Shown in pieces: positions 6,604 through 13,696 of a stretch of 17,288 nt of DNA. The position numbers and the translations under genes are program-made. The notes under the pieces are model-generated. The model saw only the letters and a program-made list of their open reading frames with translations, was not told the DNA's origin and ran no database searches. The stretch lies in NCBI GenBank assembly GCA_937915835.1, contig CALGHA010000057.1, positions 1 to 17,288 of the forward strand. The letters are read 5' to 3'. How positions within the stretch are numbered: position 1 is the first letter of the stretch; every line of letters starts with the position of its first letter. This DNA is from an uncultured Fretibacterium sp. (GTDB lineage: Bacteria > Synergistota > Synergistia > Synergistales > Aminobacteriaceae).

Positions 6604-7899
6604 TTGAGCACGTCATTATTCGCAAATCCCAACGATGAACCTTTAGCCGCAAGATTACGCCCTCAAACTCTCGAAGACTTCGCAGGTCAGGAACATTTAA
6701 TCTCACCTGGAAAAATTCTTTATCGCATAATTCAAGGCGACAAAATTCCCTCAATGATATTCTGGGGACCTCCGGGCGTTGGCAAGACGACATTGGCCGG
6801 GATTATCGCACGAAAAACTCACGCACAATTCATAAACTTTTCTGCTGTAACGAGCGGCATTAAGGAAATTCGGGAGGTCATGCATCAGGCCGAAGCCAAT
6901 AAAAATTTCGGTGAACGCACAATCGTATTCGTTGATGAAATTCATAGATTTAACAAGGCTCAGCAGGACGCTTTTTTGCCATTTGTCGAGAAAGGAAGCA
7001 TAATTCTCATCGGCGCAACTACGGAAAATCCATCGTTCGAGATTAACGGAGCTTTATTGTCTCGGTGCAAAGTCTTTGTGCTTAAGGCTCTAAGCGTTGA
7101 CGACATCATGAAATTATTGCGGCGAGGCTTAAACTTTTTGGGAAATGTCAAAGCTGACGACGAAATTTTACGCGCAATCGCTAATTTCTCAAACGGGGAC
7201 GCACGCTCAGCATTATCACTTCTGGAGATGACGGCGATAAACTCAGACGCTGACGGGAAAATTACGCCGGAAATCCTCGAACAATGCACGTCAAGAAAAT
7301 CTTTGCTTTACGACAAAAACGGAGAAGAACACTATAACTTAATCTCAGCTCTGCATAAATCAATGCGTAATTCTGACCCCGACGCGGCAGTTTATTGGCT
7401 TGCAAGAATGCTCGAGGCCGGCGAAGACCCGTTATATATCGCTCGACGTATCGTGAGATTTGCGAGTGAGGATGTCGGACTTGCTGAACCTAACGCTCTC
7501 TCAATGGCAATCTCAGCTTATCAGGCCTGTCATTTTCTGGGAATGCCGGAGTGTTCAGTGCATTTAACTCAAGCCGTCGTTCACATGTCGATAGCACCAA
7601 AATCGAACGCGTTATATTTAGCTTACAACTCAGCACGCACGGACGCTTTGAACTCTCTAGCTGAACCCGTCCCGTTACACATCAGGAATGCTCCGACAAA
7701 GTTAATGCGCGAGTTAGATTACGGGAAAAATTATCAATATGCTCATGACTTCGACGAGAAAATTACGGCGATGGAGTGCCTCCCTGACAGCTTGAAGGGG
7801 AAAGAGTATTATCATCCGACTAGTCAGGGAAGCGAGATTAATTATCTTAAACGCTTAGAGAAAATTAAAACTTGGAAGGCCAATCATTCACCGAACTGA
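6604..7899 (+). CDS. rarA: Replication-associated recombination protein RarA (MgsA), AAA+ ATPase
   Basis: RarA acts at stalled or gapped replication forks and is related to the clamp-loader ATPases and eukaryotic WRNIP1. The N-terminal signature RLRPQTLEDFAGQEHL (17-32) is diagnostic. Walker A is GPPGVGKT (55-62), Walker B FVDEIH (109-114), sensor 1 GATTENP (137-143), and the arginine-finger region LLSRCKVF (151-158). The C-terminal half carries the RarA tetramerisation region. The length of 431 is close to E. coli RarA. The start is a TTG 11 nt after AGGAG; the only nearby ATG is out of frame, and the protein begins properly at this point. Its TGA overlaps the stop codon of the convergent c-di-GMP gene by 12 bp, with no terminator between. 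Confidence 0.95.
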   Translation: MSTSLFANPNDEPLAARLRPQTLEDFAGQEHLISPGKILYRIIQGDKIPSMIFWGPPGVGKTTLAGIIARKTHAQFINFSAVTSGIKEIREVMHQAEANKNFGERTIVFVDEIHRFNKAQQDAFLPFVEKGSIILIGATTENPSFEINGALLSRCKVFVLKALSVDDIMKLLRRGLNFLGNVKADDEILRAIANFSNGDARSALSLLEMTAINSDADGKITPEILEQCTSRKSLLYDKNGEEHYNLISALHKSMRNSDPDAAVYWLARMLEAGEDPLYIARRIVRFASEDVGLAEPNALSMAISAYQACHFLGMPECSVHLTQAVVHMSIAPKSNALYLAYNSARTDALNSLAEPVPLHIRNAPTKLMRELDYGKNYQYAHDFDEKITAMECLPDSLKGKEYYHPTSQGSEINYLKRLEKIKTWKANHSPN

Positions 7900-9555
7900 C
7901 GCAGCAGGAGCAGGACGGCCGAATAAATACCCTTGAGCCAAATCACAGCCGGCTTCCTTGAGAAATTCTAATTGCTCCTTAGTCTCTACACCTTTTAATA
8001 ATGCAGGAATTCCCAGTTTTTTAGCCATGCTGATAACCGCTGAGATTATTATATTTGCGCGCTCATTGTCGACCGATTTAATCATGTCCATGTCAATTTT
8101 CAGCCCGTCAAGCGTAAAATCCTTGAGCACCTTCAACGATGAATAACCTGAACCGAAAGCGTCCATCCAGACATTAAAGCCGTGATGACGTAATCGTTCA
8201 CTTTCATGCTTCATTGCGTCCATGTCAACAGCTATCAAGCTCTCAGTCAATTCTATTCTCAGCATGTCATGAGAAATATCATTTCTGGCTACAGCGTCTT
8301 CAATAACTCTGACTATATCCGTAAGCTCAAAGTCCAAACGTGAAAGATTTAACGAAACAGGCACTAAAATATCGCCGTTATCCTTTCGCCGCCTTAACTC
8401 CTCGCAAACTTTTTCTATCATGAAGCAGTCAAGTTTATGTATCATCCTTTGTTCTTCTAATACGTAAATAAAATTGGCCGGTGATAATCTCCCGTATTTC
8501 GGATCTTCCCAGCGAGTTAACGCCTCAAATGAAGCAATCTTGCCGGTCTCAACGTCAACAACAGGCTGAAAGAATACTTTTATTCTCTCCTTGTCAATTG
8601 CCTCCTGAAGCGAACCCGTGATATATTCTTGCAATTGCATTTTCTCGTCCATTTTGCCGTCGTAAATCTGGACGTTCGTGCCGTATTCATGCTTTATGCT
8701 CTCACACGCTACTTTTGCACAGTCGCAAACTACGCTGATATCCATATTCGGAGATTTTATCACGTAAATTCCTGCCTTCATCTCGACGATTACGCCGCGC
8801 CGAATATTATTCACACGGACGCTTAAACGATTAATTTTCTCCGGTAAATTCTCCTGAGCTGTGATGACGACAAAATGATCTTCCTGAAATCTCGCGACTA
8901 AACCATTCGGAAATGTCTCAAGCAAAATTCTGGCAATTGACTTCAACATTCTGTCGCCGCCGGAAAATCCGTAAGTCTCGTTATAAGTGTGAAAATTCCT
9001 GACGTTGAAATATATACAGCTGGGAGATTTGCCCTTCTTGAAAAAGTCTTTAATAACTTTCGGTGCTCTGAGACGAAATGCTTTCATGTTCGCTAATCCC
9101 GTAAGCTCGTCAATAACATTTGCTTTAGGCTCAGGAAGGCTCGTTTGTCCTGAAAGTTCAGTCAATTTTTCGCGAATTTCCATGTCATGAAGATATACGT
9201 AAAATATATCGCCAAGTTCCTCATCATGAACTAAGTGGCCCCAGTCCTCAATTTTCTTGATATTCCCGTTCTTCGTGATTATCCTGTACGTAACATAATC
9301 ATAGCCCTTCATGATTTTTATCTGCGACTTGATTATGCTCTCGACCTCTTCGATATCTTCAGGGTAAACGATCGTAGCAAAACTTCCGCCGGTGAACTTC
9401 ATGAAGTCTTGAACATTCTCACACTCGAAAATATTCGCAATTTCCTCACTGGCAAAAATTATCTCTTCGGCCTCGTTGTCCTTATAGACAAGCAAAGCTC
9501 CAGGCATATTGACTGAAATTTTTTGCAGGGTCATACTGTCGTTGTCATTGAACAT
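7888..9555 (-). CDS. PAS-GGDEF-EAL protein with altered active sites in both c-di-GMP domains
   Basis: A cytoplasmic c-di-GMP signalling protein without transmembrane segments. Order: PAS sensor fold (about 13-128), GGDEF domain (146-303), EAL domain (about 308-555). The cyclase signature is QEDHF (224-228) instead of GGDEF/GGEEF, and the first metal-binding aspartate is N184, so diguanylate cyclase activity is very unlikely. The EAL domain keeps EAL (344-346), N403, E435, K486, E524 and Q541. The loop usually written DDFG is DAFG (D465, A466), losing one acidic residue that supports metal binding. Phosphodiesterase activity may be reduced, or the protein may act as a sensor or effector. ATG at 9555 and TTG at 9561 both follow GAGGAAGGAAG; ATG was preferred. 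It is probably last in a leftward operon after two hybrid kinases (88-94 nt gap). Confidence 0.92.
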   Translation of the reverse strand: MFNDNDSMTLQKISVNMPGALLVYKDNEAEEIIFASEEIANIFECENVQDFMKFTGGSFATIVYPEDIEEVESIIKSQIKIMKGYDYVTYRIITKNGNIKKIEDWGHLVHDEELGDIFYVYLHDMEIREKLTELSGQTSLPEPKANVIDELTGLANMKAFRLRAPKVIKDFFKKGKSPSCIYFNVRNFHTYNETYGFSGGDRMLKSIARILLETFPNGLVARFQEDHFVVITAQENLPEKINRLSVRVNNIRRGVIVEMKAGIYVIKSPNMDISVVCDCAKVACESIKHEYGTNVQIYDGKMDEKMQLQEYITGSLQEAIDKERIKVFFQPVVDVETGKIASFEALTRWEDPKYGRLSPANFIYVLEEQRMIHKLDCFMIEKVCEELRRRKDNGDILVPVSLNLSRLDFELTDIVRVIEDAVARNDISHDMLRIELTESLIAVDMDAMKHESERLRHHGFNVWMDAFGSGYSSLKVLKDFTLDGLKIDMDMIKSVDNERANIIISAVISMAKKLGIPALLKGVETKEQLEFLKEAGCDLAQGYLFGRPAPAASVR

Positions 9556-9576
9556 GTCCAAACTTCCTTCCTCAAC

Positions 9577-9598
9577 TAAGTCTAAAATAAGTCTAAAA
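9577..9598. repeat. Exact tandem 11-bp repeat upstream of the PAS-GGDEF-EAL gene
   Basis: TAAGTCTAAAA occurs twice head-to-tail (9577-9587 and 9588-9598). The period is about one helical turn, so copies would present the same face to a DNA-binding protein. It begins about 22 bases before the start codon at 9555, just upstream of the SD. It may be an operator or leader element; no binding protein is suggested by the sequence. Confidence 0.6.
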
Positions 9599-9649
9599 AT
9601 TTACGTTTTAATGCACAAGAAATTTTTGCACATTCCATAAATTTATTCT

Positions 9650-11593
9650 TCACTCTCTGACTTTCAAGTTATCAGGAATGTAGCGCACAAGAACTTTCCT
9701 GATTGCGTCAGATTTTATCGGCTTGGGTAAATAATCATTGAAGCCGTAGCTGATATATTCATCGCGTAATCCTGTTCCCGAGTTCGCCGTGAGTGCTATG
9801 AACTTCGCAAATCTCGAAGCCCCGTCAATCTCACGCGCTTTTCTCAGAGTTTCAACCCCATCGAGGCCGGGCATTTTATGATCCAGAAAAACTATGTCGT
9901 AATGATTAGCTTTCAGGAGTTCTAAACATTCTTCGCCGCTTTCAACAGTCTCAACTTGAGCTTGAAACTCTTTCAACATTCCTTTAGCGACGACAAGATT
10001 AACCGGAGTATCATCGACGACAAGAATTTTTGCGTCCGGACATGTAAAATCTTCGTCCTCATCGTGAGAAAATCCCGTATTCGCTTCGTGTTCGTCCAAC
10101 AACATAGCTTCATATTCTGAGATTGTGCCTTGAAAGCCGTCTTGAGCGAGCTGCTGCATAAGTTCCATCGTGAAAATGCTTCCTTCACCGTATTTGCTCT
10201 CAGCTTTGATTGTCCCGTCCATGAGTTCAAGCAAATATCTCACCAGAGTTAAACCAAGCCCGGCACCTTCAATGCTCTGTGTCTCGTTCATGTTGACGCG
10301 CTCGAATGAATGAAATAAACGCGATAAATCCTCCTGACGTATTCCAATTCCGGAGTCTTTAACTGAGATTATTAACTTTACGCGCGAATAATTTTCAAGA
10401 TTTCCCTTGACGCTTAAAGTAATTTTTCCCTTTTTCGTGTACTTCACAGCGTTATCAATCAAATTTGTAATAGCCTGGCGAATTTTATCCTCGTCGCCGT
10501 AAAGATGTTCAGGCAAATTTTTATCAATCTCAAGAGTAAACTCTAATTTCTTCTCGTGAATTGTCTCAAAATTTCCCTCTTCTATATCCTTCAGCAATTG
10601 CCACAAATGATAATCCGTGTTGAAAAGCTCCATTTTGCCGCTCTCAAATTTAGAGATGTCCAGAATGTTATTAATAATCGAGAGTAAATGATTGCCGGCC
10701 TTGCGTATATCAAGTGAAGCCTGGTGAATTTCAGGATCTCTGCTCTCCTTTAATATCATCTCATTCATCCCGAGAATTGCGTTCATAGGCGTCCTGATTT
10801 CGTGTGAGGTGTTCGCGAGAAAATCACTCTTAGCATGATTGGCCGCGTTGGTAATCCTCGTTGAGTGTTCAGCACGCTGGCGAGATTCCTCAAGTTCCTT
10901 CTCAACCGTCAGCATTTGCCTGTAAGTCGGAGCTTCGTAGTAAAAGAAAATCAGGAATAACATTACACAAGCTACAGCATAAGTGAACAAGACCGTGCGA
11001 ATGAACATATATTGAATTACATTTGCGCCGATTAGAAGTACCATAATGAAGTTCAGTATGAAATATTGAGATCTTGCCGTGTAAAACTCTTTATGAGTAA
11101 TCTGAAGCCACAAAGCTATAATCACAAAGTAAAGGACATAAACGCTCCGCCACAAAGTGTTATAAGTCCCTCTGAATAATCCGCCGTCATTCACAATCAG
11201 GAAGAAAAATCCGGCAGTTCCAGGAATTACATTCAGGATTAACATTACGAAGCTCGAAGCAAGAAGAAAGTAATTGAACATGTCAAATTTTCTGTCGTTG
11301 ACATTCACGAAGGCTTCAACGTAACGCATGAGGTAATAAGCATTGACATTCACAGCCGCGTAATAAAGCGAGCGGATAAACATATTCACAATGTGCCGAT
11401 GTCCCCAGCCGTCAATCAGCAGAGTTGATGATACTTCAAGGGTTGCCGCAAAAAGTGTTGAGAGCGCAAGAAGCCTGAAACGTTTATTAATTTCTGCTTT
11501 AGTCCCGTAACGAATAAATAAAAATATCGTCAGGACCGCCATAAAAGGAATTATCGTTACTTCAATCCAGACGTTATAACCGTAAGTCAGCAA
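9650..11593 (-). CDS. Membrane hybrid histidine kinase with receiver (HK-A)
   Basis: A sensor kinase that autophosphorylates on histidine and passes phosphate to its own receiver. About seven hydrophobic segments fill residues 8-218 with little extracytoplasmic sequence, suggesting sensing in or near the membrane. A short coiled region (222-255) leads to HisKA with H264 (TSHEIRTPMNAILGM). The HATPase domain has N-box residues N377/N381, D413 in DSGIGI and GAGLGL (443-448). The receiver (521-640) has D527/D528, phosphoacceptor D571 (FLDHKMPG), T602 and K624. No Hpt or output domain is present. The start is a TTG 7 nt after GAGGTGA. The gene lies 59 nt downstream of its paralogue HK-B; the shared membrane-domain ending (EAPTYRQ here, ETPAYRD there) suggests tandem duplication. 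Ligand unknown. Confidence 0.93.
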   Translation of the reverse strand: MLTYGYNVWIEVTIIPFMAVLTIFLFIRYGTKAEINKRFRLLALSTLFAATLEVSSTLLIDGWGHRHIVNMFIRSLYYAAVNVNAYYLMRYVEAFVNVNDRKFDMFNYFLLASSFVMLILNVIPGTAGFFFLIVNDGGLFRGTYNTLWRSVYVLYFVIIALWLQITHKEFYTARSQYFILNFIMVLLIGANVIQYMFIRTVLFTYAVACVMLFLIFFYYEAPTYRQMLTVEKELEESRQRAEHSTRITNAANHAKSDFLANTSHEIRTPMNAILGMNEMILKESRDPEIHQASLDIRKAGNHLLSIINNILDISKFESGKMELFNTDYHLWQLLKDIEEGNFETIHEKKLEFTLEIDKNLPEHLYGDEDKIRQAITNLIDNAVKYTKKGKITLSVKGNLENYSRVKLIISVKDSGIGIRQEDLSRLFHSFERVNMNETQSIEGAGLGLTLVRYLLELMDGTIKAESKYGEGSIFTMELMQQLAQDGFQGTISEYEAMLLDEHEANTGFSHDEDEDFTCPDAKILVVDDTPVNLVVAKGMLKEFQAQVETVESGEECLELLKANHYDIVFLDHKMPGLDGVETLRKAREIDGASRFAKFIALTANSGTGLRDEYISYGFNDYLPKPIKSDAIRKVLVRYIPDNLKVRE

Positions 11594-11652
11594 TCTAATT
11601 TCACCTCAATTTTAAGGACTGCAAAAAAGATATAGTTATCATGCCTAACCAT

Positions 11653-13581
11653 CTAATTCAGTCCCCCCCCCCCTTGAGTAATTTTACTGAGAGGGATATA
11701 TTTAGCGAGCATTTCCTCAAGTTCCTTGCCATTTACAGGTTTGCTCAAGAAGTCATCAAATCCGGCTGATAATAATTCCGCACGAACTCCGACGAGAGCA
11801 TTAGCTGTGCAGACGATAACTTTTGCGCTTGCTCCGGGAGCGTCAGGCATCTGCTTAATTTTCGCGAGGGTTTCTTTACCGTCCATTCGAGGCATCATGT
11901 AATCCATGAGAATTACGTCATACTCACTTTCAGCAACTTTCTTCAAGCATTCTTCGCCGGATTCAGCTTCGTCAATTTTCACCTCGTTATCTTTCATGAG
12001 TGAACGCAGGACTATTCTGTTCATGTCGTTATCGTCGACGATTAAAACTTTTGCGTCTGGAGCTTTGAGAACTTTTCGCTCGGTCTTCTTTTTATGGGCA
12101 TCCTCGATTTCATATTCATGTAAAGTTTGTTCACCGACGATTTTTTGAGGGATTACGACATGAAACGTTGAGCCCATTCCGTAAGTCGATGTAACTTCAA
12201 CGCTTCCTCCCATGAGCTCGATTAATCTTCCTGTAATCGCCAAGCCTAAACCTGTACCCTCGATGTTGTGAGTTTCTTTCGCGTCGATACGTGAAAATGA
12301 CTTGAATAATTTTGGAATATCCTCCGTGTGAATGCCGATACCCGTATCTGTAACTGTGATGTGAAGAACTATCAATGAAGGGTCATCACCTTTTACGCCG
12401 GTCAAAACGAATTTAACACTTCCTCGTTTCGTATATTTCACGGCGTTATTGAGAATGTTGACCATGATTTGATGAACTCGTATTCTGTCGCCGAAAAGTT
12501 GATTGGGCAGTGAGTCGTCAATCTGCACAATATACTTCAAGCCCTTCTGTTCAGCCCTAATCTTCACCATGTTATCAACGTCGCGCAAAACTCTCGCTAA
12601 ATCATAATTTCTCAAGGCCAATTCAAGTTGACCTGATTCAATCTTTGAGAAGTCAAGAATGTCATTGATGATGTGAAGCAAAGTATTTCCGGCACTCTGA
12701 ATGTCGCGAGCATACTCGTAAATTGGCCCGGATTCGTATTTGCGTAAAATAACTTCGTCCATTCCCAAAATTGTAGTGAGAGGCGTTCGGATTTCGTGAG
12801 ACATGTTCGCGAGAAATTCTCCCTTTGCGGCGTCGGCGGCTATTGCGGCTTCGTTAGCTTCATCGGCGAGAGCTTTTGCCTTTCTGAGACGCTCAAGAGT
12901 TCTTTCCAAATCTCTGTATGCCGGAGTTTCAAGCAGGAAGAAGAAATAATAAACGTTCACAGAGATTATGATAAAGTTGACGGGAATTTTCGGGAATAAT
13001 TGAGCCTGTAAAATTTGAATTGCCCAGCACACTACGAAGTTGCCGATTAAAGCCCACATTTGACCTTTCGTGAACGCCCGGCGGTAAAGATAAAGCTCAA
13101 ACCATGTCCATATAGACCAGATCCATAAATAGCCGACCGTAAGAAATCCCCATAATGAACCAGTCGTCAATTTCCCGTCCGGAGTAATTGCGTAATTAGC
13201 TCCCGTGAAGAAGCCTACAATTTGAAAGTAAACGAAAATTCCGAGCACGACATTTTGAGCGTAAAGCATTCGTTTTTTTCCAGGTGATGCCGGCCCGAAG
13301 CCTCCTATGTAACGCATGAACATGAAATATATTCCGCATGCTGCCCATTGCCATAATAACGAACAGAAATATTTTGCTTCAATAGAAAAAGTTGAACCTT
13401 CAGCAAGAACGATTGACACAAAGACATCAATAACACTGCTGATCGTCGTCATATAAGCATAACGCAATAACCCTTTTTTTTCCGTTGAAGTCCCGGAGTA
13501 AATAACCTGAAGATAAACGCATAAAGTTGCACTGAGGAAAATTACGGCGATTTCAGATTCTATTATATAAACGCTGTCCAA
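11653..13581 (-). CDS. Membrane hybrid histidine kinase with receiver (HK-B)
   Basis: Same architecture as HK-A. Hydrophobic segments lie near 9-29, 40-62, 70-90, 105-125, 143-163, 175-195 and 200-217. HisKA follows with H262 (MSHEIRTPLTTILGM), then HATPase with N375/N378/N379, D412 in DTGIGI and GTGLGL (442-447). The receiver (509-628) has D516/D517, phosphoacceptor D560 (LMDYMMPRMDG), T592 and K614. The protein ends in TQGGGGLN, encoded by a run of eleven G. The start is a TTG, 11 nt after AAGGAG (13592-13597 on the minus strand); there is no ATG near the N-terminus. It is probably the first gene of the leftward operon HK-B, HK-A, PAS-GGDEF-EAL, and it is divergent from the third kinase. 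No Hpt or DNA-binding domain. Confidence 0.93.
   Translation of the reverse strand: MDSVYIIESEIAVIFLSATLCVYLQVIYSGTSTEKKGLLRYAYMTTISSVIDVFVSIVLAEGSTFSIEAKYFCSLLWQWAACGIYFMFMRYIGGFGPASPGKKRMLYAQNVVLGIFVYFQIVGFFTGANYAITPDGKLTTGSLWGFLTVGYLWIWSIWTWFELYLYRRAFTKGQMWALIGNFVVCWAIQILQAQLFPKIPVNFIIISVNVYYFFFLLETPAYRDLERTLERLRKAKALADEANEAAIAADAAKGEFLANMSHEIRTPLTTILGMDEVILRKYESGPIYEYARDIQSAGNTLLHIINDILDFSKIESGQLELALRNYDLARVLRDVDNMVKIRAEQKGLKYIVQIDDSLPNQLFGDRIRVHQIMVNILNNAVKYTKRGSVKFVLTGVKGDDPSLIVLHITVTDTGIGIHTEDIPKLFKSFSRIDAKETHNIEGTGLGLAITGRLIELMGGSVEVTSTYGMGSTFHVVIPQKIVGEQTLHEYEIEDAHKKKTERKVLKAPDAKVLIVDDNDMNRIVLRSLMKDNEVKIDEAESGEECLKKVAESEYDVILMDYMMPRMDGKETLAKIKQMPDAPGASAKVIVCTANALVGVRAELLSAGFDDFLSKPVNGKELEEMLAKYIPLSKITQGGGGLN
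11663..11673 (-). repeat. G11 homopolymer tract at the 3' end of HK-B
   Basis: Eleven consecutive C on the given strand (G on the coding strand) encode the GGGG near the C-terminus, six codons before the stop inclusive. At 10 G the protein would end GGGD; at 12 G it would end GGGGTELDG. Slippage therefore changes only the last few residues and does not fuse HK-B to HK-A. Confidence 0.9.
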
Positions 13582-13637
13582 ATTATTAATAACTCCTTCG
13601 CCTTGAAAAAATTAAAATTTATGTATGTGAAAAATTT

Positions 13638-13649
13638 ATTATAATTATA
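13638..13649. promoter_or_regulatory. Overlapping divergent -10 elements between HK-B and HK-C
   Basis: TATAAT on the plus strand (13640-13645) overlaps two TATAAT copies on the minus strand (13638-13643 and 13644-13649), forming an A+T palindrome in the short gap between divergent kinase genes. No convincing -35 was found on either strand. A plus-strand start near 13652 would lie just inside the longest HK-C reading frame, supporting the later ATG at 13697. Confidence 0.35.
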
Positions 13650-13696
13650 TGACCAAAGACGGGAATTTTTCACGAAATGTGATATTATTCAACATC

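Noticed and set aside
9608..9632. TGCACA...TGCACA repeat after HK-A as a terminator
   Set aside because: The copies are direct repeats; only TGCA itself can pair, giving a 4-bp stem without a U-run.
11663..11673. G11 tract as an on/off phase-variation switch of HK-B
   Set aside because: It lies six codons from the stop, so any slippage changes only the C-terminal tail; on/off switching is not supported.
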